NCBI RefSeq assembly: GCF_042653545.1
Contig: NZ_JBHSIS010000007.1
Location: 434,001 to 498,000 of the forward strand
Source of the DNA: Actinophytocola glycyrrhizae
GTDB lineage: Bacteria > Actinomycetota > Actinomycetes > Mycobacteriales > Pseudonocardiaceae
Reading direction: 5' to 3'
DNA: 64,000 nucleotides
Below the pieces are notes generated by a model that was given only the letters and a program-made list of their open reading frames with translations, did no database searches and was not told where the DNA came from. The position numbers and the translations under genes were made by a program. Shown in pieces: positions 7,875 to 16,787 of the stretch; positions within the stretch are counted from its first letter, which is position 1, and the number at the start of each line of letters is the position of its first letter.

Positions 7875-8876
7875 TCACGCTGTGCCGGTGGCGGGCACCG
7901 CCCCGGCTGCCGCGTCCTCGGCGAAGTGGCACGCCGTCAACCGGCCGTCGACCTCGCGCAGCGGTGGGGTCTCGGTGCGGCAGCGGTCCTGCGCGAGCCA
8001 GCACCTGGGGTTGAACCGGCACCCGGCCGGCGGGTCGATGGGCGACGGCGGCTCGCCGGTGAGCACGCGCCGCCGCGCCAGCCTGCCCCGCGACGCCCGG
8101 TCCGAGGACGGCACCGCCGACAGCAGCGCCTGCGTGTACGGGTTGGTCGGCGTGTCGTAGATCTGTGCCGTCGGGCCGATCTCGGCGATCCGGCCGAGGT
8201 ACATGACCGCCACCCGGTCGGCGAGGTGGCGCACCACGGACAGGTCGTGTGCGATGAACACGATCGCCACGTCGAGGCGCTCGCGCAGGTCGGCGAGCAG
8301 GTTGATCACCTGCGCCTGCACGGAGACGTCCAGTGCGGACACCGGCTCGTCGGCGATGAGCACCGAAGGGTCGAGCGCCAGCGCACGCGCGATGCCGATC
8401 CGCTGCCGCTGCCCGCCGGAGAACTGGTGCGGGTACCGGTTCATCAGGTCCGGCGCCAGCCCGACGAGCTCCAGCAGCGTCGCGACCTTCTCCCTGCGGG
8501 ATGCCCGCGTGCCCTGCCCGGTCGCGGCCAGCGGCTCGGCCACGATGTCGAGCACCCGCATCCGGGGGTCGAGCGAGGCGTAGGGGTCCTGGAAGATCAT
8601 CTGCACGCCGCGCCGCAGCCGCGCGCGGCCACCGGAGGTGACGTCCGAGCCGTCGTGGTGGAGCCGCCCGCTGTCGGGGCGTTCCAGCCCGACGAGCATC
8701 CTGGCGAGTGTCGACTTGCCGCACCCGGACTCGCCGACGATCCCCAGCACCTCGCCCCGGCGCAGCGACAGGCTCACCCCGTCGACCGCCGACACGTGCC
8801 CCCTGCGCAGCAGCGACCCGACCGAGTACCTGCGGACCAGCGAGTCCGCGACGAGAACCTCGTCAGACGTGCTCAC
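7875..8876 (-). CDS. Oligopeptide/dipeptide ABC transporter ATPase, OppF/DppF type
   Basis: A 333-residue ATPase that energises an oligopeptide-type importer. It has Walker A GESGCGKST, the Q loop, signature LSGGQRQRIGIARAL, Walker B VLIADEPVSALD and the switch His in IAHDLSVV. The C-terminal extension with RFNPRCWLAQDRC is the oligopeptide-transporter domain typical of OppD/OppF pairs and usually holds an iron-sulfur or zinc site. The GTG start has GGAGGT 8 nt upstream. It overlaps the end of its OppD-type partner by 14 bp, and the permeases and binding protein lie in the divergent operon from 10025, so the importer is split into two units. Confidence 0.9.
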   Translation of the reverse strand: MSTSDEVLVADSLVRRYSVGSLLRRGHVSAVDGVSLSLRRGEVLGIVGESGCGKSTLARMLVGLERPDSGRLHHDGSDVTSGGRARLRRGVQMIFQDPYASLDPRMRVLDIVAEPLAATGQGTRASRREKVATLLELVGLAPDLMNRYPHQFSGGQRQRIGIARALALDPSVLIADEPVSALDVSVQAQVINLLADLRERLDVAIVFIAHDLSVVRHLADRVAVMYLGRIAEIGPTAQIYDTPTNPYTQALLSAVPSSDRASRGRLARRRVLTGEPPSPIDPPAGCRFNPRCWLAQDRCRTETPPLREVDGRLTACHFAEDAAAGAVPATGTA

Positions 8877-9855
8877 CGAGCATCACCTCCGACTGGTGGC
8901 AGGCCACGGTGCGGCCTGCCAGCGACACCGGCTGCGGCCGGACCGTCGAGCACTCCTCGACGGCGCGGTGGCAGCGCGGGTGGAAAGGGCATCCGGCCGG
9001 CACCCGCGCGGGGTTGGGCGGCGAGCCGGGGATCGTGAACAGGTCGGCGCCGTGGTGTTCCAGCTGCGGCACCGACCGCAGCAGCGCCTCGGTGTACGGG
9101 TGGGACGGTCGGGAGAGGACGGTGTCGGCGTCGCCTGCCTCGACGACCCGGCCCGCGTACATGACCGCGAGCCGGTCGGCGACCTCGCTGACCACCGCGA
9201 GGTCGTGGGTGATGAGCAGCACACCCATGTCGAGCTGTGTGCGCAGCGAACCGAGCAGGTCGAGGATCTGTGCCTGCACGGTCACGTCGAGTGCCGTCGT
9301 CGGCTCGTCCGCGATCAGCAGCTCCGGTTCGAGCGCGATCGCCATGGCGATGAGGATGCGCTGGCGCATGCCGCCGGAGAACTGGTGCGGGTAGTCGCCG
9401 GTCCGCCTGGCGGGGGCGGGAATCCCGACCGTGCCGAGCAGGTCGGCGGCCCTGGCCCTGGCGACCCTCCTGGATACTCCACCGTGGACGCGGAACAGCT
9501 CGCCGAGCTGGTCGCCGATGGTGAGCACGGGGTTGAGCGCGGACAGTGCGTCCTGCAGCACGAGGCTCATCCTGGTGCCCCGGTACTCGCGCAGCTGCCG
9601 CGCGGTCGCCGTGCGCAGGTCGGTGCCCGCGACGGTGATCTCGTCGGCCGTGACCGTCGAGCCGGGGCCCGCGAGGCCCATGACGGCGCGCGCGGTCACC
9701 GACTTGCCGGAGCCGGACTCGCCGAGCAGCGCGACCAGCTGTCCACGTGGGACATCGAGGTCGACGTGCCGGACCGCCGCCACGTCGGCGCCGCTGTCCA
9801 TCTGGAACGAAACAGACAGGCCGCGGACCCGCAGCGCGTCGGGAGGACTGTTCAC
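8863..9855 (-). CDS. Oligopeptide/dipeptide ABC transporter ATPase, OppD/DppD type
   Basis: The second ATPase subunit, 330 residues when started at the GTG at 9855 (GAGG 8 nt upstream; the longer ATG form at 9975 would run into the divergent promoter). Motifs: Walker A GESGSGKS, signature FSGGMRQRILIAMA, Walker B LLIADEPTTALD, switch LITHDLAVV, and the C-terminal CPFHPRCHRAVEEC cysteine cluster of OppD proteins. It should form a heterodimer with the downstream OppF-type protein and dock on the permeases encoded at 12858 and 13823. Confidence 0.9.
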   Translation of the reverse strand: MNSPPDALRVRGLSVSFQMDSGADVAAVRHVDLDVPRGQLVALLGESGSGKSVTARAVMGLAGPGSTVTADEITVAGTDLRTATARQLREYRGTRMSLVLQDALSALNPVLTIGDQLGELFRVHGGVSRRVARARAADLLGTVGIPAPARRTGDYPHQFSGGMRQRILIAMAIALEPELLIADEPTTALDVTVQAQILDLLGSLRTQLDMGVLLITHDLAVVSEVADRLAVMYAGRVVEAGDADTVLSRPSHPYTEALLRSVPQLEHHGADLFTIPGSPPNPARVPAGCPFHPRCHRAVEECSTVRPQPVSLAGRTVACHQSEVMLGEHV

Positions 9856-10024
9856 AGCTCCATCCTCACATGCCGAGTGTTGCCGATAAGTTTCATATGG
9901 TGACCGATCGCGCCGTGTTTGAACACATGCATTGACAACTATGCCGGATATTGATGACACTCTGCGGCATTCCACAGGAGACAGTCAACTGGTACCGCAC
10001 ACGACGCGGAGACAGGAGCGCAGC
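9856..10024. promoter_or_regulatory. Divergent promoter region of the peptide importer
   Basis: The 169 bp between the leftward ATPase pair and the rightward dipeptidase operon must hold both promoters. A small palindrome GTGTT-TG-AACAC lies at 9915-9926 and a -35-like TTGACA at 9932-9937; I cannot place a convincing -10. The double Lrp regulator that ends the rightward operon is the obvious candidate ligand for this region (inference). Confidence 0.4.
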
Positions 10025-11233
10025 GTGCTGGAGCCCGCTTCCCGCTACACCGGCTACACCGCCTACGAGTACCTGGAGTCCGGAAGGGACTACCGAGGGT
10101 TCACCTACGCCAAGCAGGTCGGCCGCGTGCCCGCCTACCAGGGCCTCGAACTCACGGGTGAGCAGGAGGAGCGGACCAGGCGGCTCCTCGCCGAGGAGAC
10201 GGTCATCTCGCTGCACGAGCACGTGCAGGTGTTCCCCGAGGACATGACCGACCTGCGCGAGCACATCCGCCAGGGCCGTGAACCAACGGGCTACGAGGGC
10301 CTGTCGCGTTCCGGGCTCACCGCCGTGTTCGACAACGGCATGGACGGTACCTGCTGCATCAGCTCCGACGCGGGCTGGAAGTACCAGGACGTGCTGTTCG
10401 ACCTCGGTGTGCGGATGGCCGACCTGGCCCACCAGGACTTCGTGATCAAGGCCGAGTCGGTCGCCGACATCGAGTACGCGGCGGAGACCGGCCGCATCGC
10501 CCACGTTTTCGCGCTCGAGGCGGCGACCCCCATCGAGAACGAGATCGACCGGCTCGACGTGCTCTACGGCTTCGGCGTGCGGCAGATGGGCATCGCCTAC
10601 TCCGAGGCCAACCTGCTCGGCAGCGGCCTCAAGGAGCGCGGCGACGGCGGCCTCACCTACCTCGGCGACCGGGCCGTCGAGCGGATGAACAAGCTCGGCA
10701 TCGCCATCGACATCTCGCACTCCGGTGACCGCACCGGCCTCGACGTGATCAAGAAGTCGAAGGTGCCGGTGTTCATCACCCACGCCGGTTCACGGACCGT
10801 CTGGCCGACGAACCGGATGAAGGACGACGAGACGATCAGGGCGTGCGCGGAACGCGGCGGCGTGATCGGCATCGAGGCGGCCCCGCACACGACGCTGTCG
10901 CGCGAGCACCCCCGGCACTCGCTCGACTCCGTGATGGACCACTTCACCTACTGCGTCGAGCTGGTCGGCATCGACCACGTCGGCTTCGGCCCGGACACGC
11001 TGTTCGGCGACCACGTCGGCCTGCACGACACGTTCGCGGCGAACCTGTCCCTCGGGCAGGCGCACGGGAGCGTCGAGTTCGAGAAGGTCCCCTACGTGGA
11101 CGGGCTGGAGAACCCGGCGGAGGGCTTCTTCAACATCATCGGCTGGCTCGTCAAGCACCAGTACAGCGACGACGACATCCGCAAGGTCATCGGGGGTAAC
11201 ACGCTACGAGTCCTCAAGGAGGTCTGGGTTTGA
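10025..11233 (+). CDS. Membrane dipeptidase-type M19 metallopeptidase
   Basis: A 402-residue peptidase M19 (renal dipeptidase) family protein, amidohydrolase fold. The GTG at 10025 has AGGAG 6 nt upstream and is preferred to the ATG at 9932, which overlaps the promoter region. Zinc-site landmarks are FALEAATP (bridging Glu), DISHSGD and ITHAGSR (His ligands), and the late DHVGFGPD block. The first ligand motif reads HEH where classical members have HxD, so it belongs to a divergent subfamily. It would cleave dipeptides or similar amides delivered by the importer. It has no signal peptide, so it acts in the cytoplasm. The next gene starts inside its stop codon (TTGA). Confidence 0.85.
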   Translation: MLEPASRYTGYTAYEYLESGRDYRGFTYAKQVGRVPAYQGLELTGEQEERTRRLLAEETVISLHEHVQVFPEDMTDLREHIRQGREPTGYEGLSRSGLTAVFDNGMDGTCCISSDAGWKYQDVLFDLGVRMADLAHQDFVIKAESVADIEYAAETGRIAHVFALEAATPIENEIDRLDVLYGFGVRQMGIAYSEANLLGSGLKERGDGGLTYLGDRAVERMNKLGIAIDISHSGDRTGLDVIKKSKVPVFITHAGSRTVWPTNRMKDDETIRACAERGGVIGIEAAPHTTLSREHPRHSLDSVMDHFTYCVELVGIDHVGFGPDTLFGDHVGLHDTFAANLSLGQAHGSVEFEKVPYVDGLENPAEGFFNIIGWLVKHQYSDDDIRKVIGGNTLRVLKEVWV

Positions 11234-12840
11234 GGTCACGTCCCCGGCTGACCGCGGCCATCGCCACGGCCGCGGCCATCGCCACGTTCACCGCCTGTGC
11301 GCCGAGCGCACCGACCGAGGGTGGTGGCGGCGCGGCGGTCACCGACGCCACGCTGACCATCGCGACCACCACCGACGTGGTCAACTACAACCCGTTCGTC
11401 GGCAACAGCCGCAGCGACTACTGGATCACCAACCTGATGTACCCGCACCTGCTCTCGATCGGCCCGGACGGCGAGAAGTCGCCCGAGCTGGCGGAGAAGT
11501 GGGGCTACGTCGACGACACCACCGGGTTCTACGAGATCCGGTCCGGCATGAAGTGGTCGGACGGCACACCGCTGACCGCGAAGGACGTGGCGTTCTCGCT
11601 CAACGCGGTGAAGCGCGACAAGCCGGCGGGCACGCTCTACGGTCAGCTGACCAACGTCGAGTCGGCGACGGCGGTGTCCGACACGCGGGTCGAGGTCAAG
11701 CTGTCCGCACCGGACTCGACGGTGATCCCGGAGGTCGGGTTCTGGGGCAACGTCGTGCCACAGCACGTGTTCGAGCCCGCCGGTTCGGTCGCGACGTTCG
11801 CCAACGACGGAAGCGGCGGCGGCTGGGTGTCGGCCGGGCCCTACGTGCTCACCGACGTCCAACGCGGACAGAGCTACACGCTGGAGCGGGTCGAGGACTA
11901 CCCGCTGGTCGACGGCGGCAAGCCCAAGGCGGCGAAGGTCGTCTACCGCGTGTACCCGGACGTGAACACCGAGATCCTGGGCCTGAAGAACGGCGACGTG
12001 GACGTCATCGCGAACTCGCTGCCGCCCGCGCAGGTCAAGGGGCTGCAGAACACGCAGGGCATCACCGTCGAGGAGGTCCCCGGCCTCGGCTACGCGCACA
12101 TGACCTACAACATGAACAAGCCCGACCTCGCGAAGAAGGAGGTCCGGCAGGCGCTCGCGCACGCGGTGGACTACGACGCGATCCGCAAGGTCGTACTGCA
12201 GGGCCAGGCCGTGTCGACCGGGTCCAGCCCGATCATGCCGGTGCTGGAGGAGTTTCACGACGATTCGAGCAAGGAGTACGAGTACGACCCGGAGAAGTCC
12301 AAGCAGCTTCTGACCGACGCGGGCTACCCGACCGACGGCTCGCTGAAGTTCCGGCTGATCTACTCGCTGCAGGACCCGGTGACCACGCAGTGGGCGACGC
12401 TGGTCAAGGACGGCGCGGCCAAGGCGGGCGTCACGATCGAGCTGCAGGGTCTGGAACGCAACACGTACCTGGCCAAGACCGACGCGGGTGACTTCGACAT
12501 CTACGCGGGCAACTTCGCGATCATGGACGACCCGGCGACCAACATGGCCCTGACCTACCTGCCGGGCGGCGCGATCAACTACTCCTATGTGGACGATCCG
12601 GCGCTTTCGTCGCTGATCGAGCAGGCGCGGGTCACGTTCGAACGCGACGAGCAGGTGCCGATCCTGCGGCAGGCGGCGAAGCTCGTGCGGGACAACGTGT
12701 ACGACAACGTGATGTACACGCAGAACCTGTACGTGGCGCACCGCAGCGAGTGGAGCGGGTTCGTCGTGAAGCCGAGCGAGCTGCTGTCCATCGTCAACCC
12801 GATCTCGGTCGCCTCGGCGACCAAGTCGCAGTCGCAGTGA
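11230..12840 (+). CDS. Peptide ABC transporter substrate-binding lipoprotein (SBP_bac_5)
   Basis: A 536-residue extracellular solute-binding protein, family 5. The start is a TTG overlapping the dipeptidase stop; a very strong AAGGAGGT 6 nt upstream makes this unusual start credible. A signal peptide ends in lipobox FTAC, so it is membrane-anchored. Family landmarks are YNPFVGNS, LAEKWGYVDDTTGFYEIRSG, WSDGTPLTAKDVAFSLN near residue 110 and VRQALAHAVDYDAI near residue 305. It captures the peptide or peptide-like substrate for the permeases directly downstream. Substrate specificity cannot be read from the sequence. Confidence 0.92.
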   Translation: MRSRPRLTAAIATAAAIATFTACAPSAPTEGGGGAAVTDATLTIATTTDVVNYNPFVGNSRSDYWITNLMYPHLLSIGPDGEKSPELAEKWGYVDDTTGFYEIRSGMKWSDGTPLTAKDVAFSLNAVKRDKPAGTLYGQLTNVESATAVSDTRVEVKLSAPDSTVIPEVGFWGNVVPQHVFEPAGSVATFANDGSGGGWVSAGPYVLTDVQRGQSYTLERVEDYPLVDGGKPKAAKVVYRVYPDVNTEILGLKNGDVDVIANSLPPAQVKGLQNTQGITVEEVPGLGYAHMTYNMNKPDLAKKEVRQALAHAVDYDAIRKVVLQGQAVSTGSSPIMPVLEEFHDDSSKEYEYDPEKSKQLLTDAGYPTDGSLKFRLIYSLQDPVTTQWATLVKDGAAKAGVTIELQGLERNTYLAKTDAGDFDIYAGNFAIMDDPATNMALTYLPGGAINYSYVDDPALSSLIEQARVTFERDEQVPILRQAAKLVRDNVYDNVMYTQNLYVAHRSEWSGFVVKPSELLSIVNPISVASATKSQSQ

Positions 12841-12857
12841 GCTGAAGGGCCGCCTGG

Positions 12858-13826
12858 ATGTCGCTGTTCTTGTTCGTGCTCAAGAGGGTGGGTCGTGGCC
12901 TGCTCACGATCTGGTTCGCCGTGACCGTCACGTTCCTGCTCCTGCGGCTGCTGCCGGGGGACCCGGTGCTGGCCGTGGCGAACCCGAACATGACACGCGA
13001 GACCCGGGCGGCCCTGCTCGCCGACTACGGCCTGGAGGAGTCGCTGCCCGTCCAGTACGTGAAGTACCTGTGGCAGCTGCTGCAGGGGAACCTCGGCATC
13101 TCGTTCCACCAGAACACGACCGTCACGAACGTCCTGATGGAACGGTTGCCGTGGACACTGCTGCTCGCCGGGGCGTCGCTGCTGGTCACGGTCGCGGTCG
13201 GCATCCCGCTCGGCGTGCTCGCCGCGTCCCGCCGCGGGGGGTGGTGGGACCGGTTCGTGCAGGTCATCGCGGTCACCGGGCAGTCGCTGTTCGTGCCGAG
13301 CCTCGGGATCCTGCTGCTGTACGTCCTCGGGCTGAAGCTGAACTGGTTCCCCATCGGCGGTGCCTACACCGACGGCACGTACGGCGCCGAGTGGTACCTG
13401 TCGGTCCTCTCGCACCTCGTGCTGCCGTGCCTTTCGCTGGTGTTCGCCCAACTCGGCGCGTACGTGCTCACCATGCGGTCGTCGCTGATCGACGCACTCG
13501 GCGAGGACTACGTGGTGCTCGCCAACGCGAACGGGCTGCCAGCGTGGCGGGTGCTGTGGAAACACGCGCTGCGCAACGCGTTGCTGCCCACCACGACGCT
13601 GGTCGGCCTGCAGCTCGGGTTCGTGGTGGGTGGCGCGGTGCTGATCGAGACCGTGTACGCCTACCCGGGCATCGGCCGCGGCATCTACGAAGCGGTGACC
13701 CAGCTGGACTTCCCGGTGCTGCAGGGCGCGTTCCTGCTGCTCGCGGTGACCGTGGTGGCCGTGAACATGGTCACCGACATCGCATACGGACTACTCGACC
13801 CACGAGTCAAGGCGGCCTCGTCATGA
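12858..13826 (+). CDS. Peptide ABC transporter permease, DppB type
   Basis: A 322-residue inner-membrane permease with about six helices. It begins with the DppB N-terminal helix (VGRGLLTIWFAVTVTFLLLRLLPGDPV) and has the periplasmic NPN-containing segment typical of this subunit, then the EAA-type cytoplasmic loop at GEDYVVLANANGLPAWRVLWKHALRNALLP that contacts the ATPases. Its stop overlaps the next permease start (ATGA), showing translational coupling. Confidence 0.92.
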   Translation: MSLFLFVLKRVGRGLLTIWFAVTVTFLLLRLLPGDPVLAVANPNMTRETRAALLADYGLEESLPVQYVKYLWQLLQGNLGISFHQNTTVTNVLMERLPWTLLLAGASLLVTVAVGIPLGVLAASRRGGWWDRFVQVIAVTGQSLFVPSLGILLLYVLGLKLNWFPIGGAYTDGTYGAEWYLSVLSHLVLPCLSLVFAQLGAYVLTMRSSLIDALGEDYVVLANANGLPAWRVLWKHALRNALLPTTTLVGLQLGFVVGGAVLIETVYAYPGIGRGIYEAVTQLDFPVLQGAFLLLAVTVVAVNMVTDIAYGLLDPRVKAASS

Positions 13827-14713
13827 CCACGACACCGGAGGCGCAACGGGCCGAGGCGGTCGCCGTGGACGCACCACCCAGGCCCGCGCGGAACACGTGG
13901 CGCCGGTTCCGGCGTGAGCCGCTCGGCATGGCGGCACTGGTCGTGCTGGTGCTGCTGGTGATCACCGCGGTCGCGGCGCCGCTGCTCGCCGACCACCCGG
14001 CCGGGTACGGCGAAACGGTGCTCGCGCCGCCGTCGGGCACGCACTGGTTCGGCACCGACAGCCTCGGGCTCGACGTGTTCGCCGAGGTCGTGTGGGGCGC
14101 GCGGCAGAGCCTGCTGGTCGCGGCGGCCGCGTCGCTGATCGCGATCGTGTTCGGCACGCTGCTCGCGGTGGTCGGCGCGTACTTCCGCAGGCTCGACGCG
14201 GTGATCAGCGTGGTCGTGGACCTGACGCTGTCGCTGCCGATCCTGCCGCTGATGATCCTCGTCGCCGCGCTCGTCGGGCCGAGCACGGTGACCATCATCC
14301 TCGTGATCGCGGCGTTCTCGTGGCCGGAGGTGACGAGGGTCGTGCGCTCGCAGGCGCTTTCCGTGGTGCGGCTGCCCTACGTGGACGCCGCGCGGCTGAT
14401 GACGGGCTCGCCGGCGTGGATCATCCGGCGGCACGTGCTGCCCGCGGTGATGCCGCTGGTGCTCGTATCCGTGGTGCTGACCTCCTCGCGGGCGGTGCTG
14501 TCGGCGGCGGGTCTCGCGTTCCTCGGTCTCGGCGACCCGAACACGTGGTCGTGGGGCCGGATCCTCTACGAGGCGCAGCAGGCTGGCGCGATGTCCACCG
14601 CGTGGTGGCTGCCGCTGTTCCCCTCGCTCGCGATCTTCCTGCTCGTACTGGCGTCGACACTGCTGTCCACGGCCTACAACGACGCACGCAACCCACGAAG
14701 GAACAAGCCATGA
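13823..14713 (+). CDS. Peptide ABC transporter permease, DppC type
   Basis: A 296-residue partner permease. It starts at the ATG overlapping the DppB-type stop. Features are the DppC N-terminal block (WRRFRREPLGMAALVVLVLL), the conserved HWFGTDSLGLDVFAEVVWGARQSL, and the EAA loop near LPYVDAARLMTGSPAWIIRRHVLP. Together with the 12858 gene it forms the channel. Its stop overlaps the start of the M24 hydrolase. Confidence 0.92.
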   Translation: MTTTPEAQRAEAVAVDAPPRPARNTWRRFRREPLGMAALVVLVLLVITAVAAPLLADHPAGYGETVLAPPSGTHWFGTDSLGLDVFAEVVWGARQSLLVAAAASLIAIVFGTLLAVVGAYFRRLDAVISVVVDLTLSLPILPLMILVAALVGPSTVTIILVIAAFSWPEVTRVVRSQALSVVRLPYVDAARLMTGSPAWIIRRHVLPAVMPLVLVSVVLTSSRAVLSAAGLAFLGLGDPNTWSWGRILYEAQQAGAMSTAWWLPLFPSLAIFLLVLASTLLSTAYNDARNPRRNKP

Positions 14714-15888
14714 CTTTCTCGCAGCGGCTTGACCGCGCGTTCTTCCACCGGGTTCAGGACCGGGTGCGGGCACGTGCCGCTGACGCCGGGCTCGACGCGG
14801 TGCTCACCGACGACCCCGAGGACGTCGCGTACCTGACCGGGTTCTTCCACCACCCGTGCGAGCGGCCGGTCGCGGTGTGGCTCGGCACCGACGGCAGCAC
14901 GGTCCTCCTGCTGCCGGAACTGGAACGGGAGCACGCGGAGGCGCAGCACGCGGTCGCGGACCTGGTGGCCTACCCGGAGTACCCGGGTGTGGTGCCGCCG
15001 TTCGCGCTGCTCGCGGAGGCGGTCGGCGCGGGCAGGCGGACCGCGGGGCACACGACGGCGATGACCTACGCGCGGTACAACGCCGCCGCCGTGGCACTGT
15101 CCGGTGTGGACCTCGTGCCGACGGACCTCGTCACCGTCGCCCGCTACGTCAAGGAGCCCGCGGAGATCGCGCTGCACCAGGAGGCCGCGCGCATCACCGA
15201 CGTGATGCTGACCGAGGGCGTCAAGCTCGTGACCGACGCGCTCGCCACCGGCGGTGAGCTGCCCAGCGAGGCCGAGCTTGCCGCGCACGTCGGCCGCGTC
15301 GGCACCTCGACCATGTACGCCGAGCACACCGACGTGGTCGTGGTGTCCTTCCTCGCCGGCGGGCTCGTGTACGCGGGCGCCAACTCCTCGTACCCGCACG
15401 GCCTGCCGTCGGGGTACCGGTTGCGGCCGGGCGACACGTTCATGCTGTCGCTGGGCTGCGCGGTCGGCGGCCGGTTCGTCGAGGGGGAGCGGACGTTCGT
15501 CCTCGGTGAGCCCACCGACGAGCAGCGCCGCTACCACGAGACCATCCGTCTCGCCCAGGAAGTGGGCGGGCACGCGATCAAGCCCGGTGCGGAGTGCCGG
15601 TCTGCCAACGAGGCATGCCTCGCCGTGGTCCGGGAGGCCGGGCTCGGCCGCTACCTGCGGCACCGGCAAGGGCACGGCATCGGCCTCGGCATGCACGAGC
15701 CGCCGTGGCTGGAGGACGGCGACGCGACCGTGCTCGAGCCGGGGATGGTCGTGTCCAACGAGCCGGGCATCTACGTCCCCGGCCACGCCGGCTACCGGAT
15801 CTCGGACTCCATGCTGGTCACCGAGGACGGCTCCCGTCCGCTCACCTCGTATCCGCGCAGCCTCGACGACTGCGTCATCCCCGTCTAG
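14710..15888 (+). CDS. M24-family (pita-bread) hydrolase with non-canonical metal site, creatinase-like
   Basis: A 392-residue protein with the creatinase N-terminal domain (about 1-140) and an M24 pita-bread domain. Metal-dependent Xaa-Pro peptidases keep two Asp, one His and two Glu. Here the first Asp position reads Ser (FMLSLGC, about residue 247), the second reads Glu (GRFVEGERTF), and the last Glu reads Ser (YRISDSMLVTEDG, about 365). HGIGLGMHE and SNEPGIY are kept. The ERT triplet is what creatinase has where metallopeptidases have TRT (from memory). I therefore infer a metal-independent C-N hydrolase of creatinase type rather than a proline peptidase, but the call rests on hand alignment. 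It is the fifth gene of the importer operon and couples to both neighbours. Confidence 0.75.
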   Translation: MTFSQRLDRAFFHRVQDRVRARAADAGLDAVLTDDPEDVAYLTGFFHHPCERPVAVWLGTDGSTVLLLPELEREHAEAQHAVADLVAYPEYPGVVPPFALLAEAVGAGRRTAGHTTAMTYARYNAAAVALSGVDLVPTDLVTVARYVKEPAEIALHQEAARITDVMLTEGVKLVTDALATGGELPSEAELAAHVGRVGTSTMYAEHTDVVVVSFLAGGLVYAGANSSYPHGLPSGYRLRPGDTFMLSLGCAVGGRFVEGERTFVLGEPTDEQRRYHETIRLAQEVGGHAIKPGAECRSANEACLAVVREAGLGRYLRHRQGHGIGLGMHEPPWLEDGDATVLEPGMVVSNEPGIYVPGHAGYRISDSMLVTEDGSRPLTSYPRSLDDCVIPV

Positions 15889-15899
15889 AAGGAGTTCTC

Positions 15900-16787
15900 G
15901 TGAACGACGTGTCGCCCGAGTTCGCCGCCGCCACCACCGAGGCGCAGCTGGTGGAGATCAACGGCAACCGGCTCGCGGTCGAGGTGCTCGGCCCCGAGGG
16001 CGCGCCGGTGCTGATCGCGCACCACGGCGCGCCGGGGCTGGGCTCGCGGGCCGAGCCGCGCGCGAGCTTCGGCAGGCTCGCCGACACCTACCGGGTCGTG
16101 GTGTTCGACGCGCGGGGGTCCGGGCAGAGCGAGGGCAACGGCACGTTCAGCCACGAGCAGTGGGCCGCCGACATCGACGGGCTGCGCCAGTGGGTCGGCG
16201 CCGAGCAGGTCATCATCGCGGGCGGCTCGTACGGCGGGTTCATGGCGATGGAGTACGCCACCCGCTACCCGGACCGCGTGCGCGCCATGGTGCTGCGGGA
16301 CACCTCGCCGGACAACTCGCACGAGGAGAAGGCGCTCGCCAACGCGCTCGCCACGACCCGCGTGTCGATCGACAGGGAGAAGCTGGACCGGATCTTCGAA
16401 GGCACCGTGCGCGACAACGACGACCTGCGGGACTGCTGGCGGGAGATCCTGCCGCTGTACGACTACCACTACGACCCGGCCGCGGTGGAGAAGAAGGTCG
16501 AGGCCACCCCGTACCGGTACGAGGCGCACAACCACGCGTTCGCGGTCAACATCCCGGACTACGACCTCAAGCCGGTCCTGCCGCGGGTCACCGCGCCCAC
16601 GCTGATCACGGTGGGCCGCACGGACTGGATCACTCCGGTGGAGTGCAGCGAGACGATCGCTAGTCTGATCCCCGGCTCGCGGCTGGTGGTGTTCGAGAAG
16701 TCGGGCCACTCGCCGCAGATCGAGGAGGCGCAGGCGTGGACGAAGGTGGTGCGCGAGTTCCTGGCCGAGGTGTGCCCCGTCACATGA
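15900..16787 (+). CDS. Alpha/beta-fold hydrolase, proline-iminopeptidase-like
   Basis: A 295-residue alpha/beta hydrolase starting at GTG with AAGGAG 5 nt upstream. The oxyanion region is HHGAPGLG; the nucleophile elbow is GGSYGGF (Ser near residue 110); the acid is Asp in GRTDWITP (about 241), and the base is His in KSGHSPQIEE (about 271). The cap region (about 140-215) with charged helices resembles prolyl iminopeptidases and related amidases and esterases. In this operon it could release an N-terminal residue or hydrolyse an ester or amide of the imported compound. Its stop overlaps the Lrp-type gene start (ATGA). Confidence 0.85.
   Translation: MNDVSPEFAAATTEAQLVEINGNRLAVEVLGPEGAPVLIAHHGAPGLGSRAEPRASFGRLADTYRVVVFDARGSGQSEGNGTFSHEQWAADIDGLRQWVGAEQVIIAGGSYGGFMAMEYATRYPDRVRAMVLRDTSPDNSHEEKALANALATTRVSIDREKLDRIFEGTVRDNDDLRDCWREILPLYDYHYDPAAVEKKVEATPYRYEAHNHAFAVNIPDYDLKPVLPRVTAPTLITVGRTDWITPVECSETIASLIPGSRLVVFEKSGHSPQIEEAQAWTKVVREFLAEVCPVT

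Noticed and set aside
9932..10024. Longer N terminus of the dipeptidase from the ATG at 9932
   Set aside because: It would occupy the divergent promoter region; the GTG at 10025 has a good AGGAG site.
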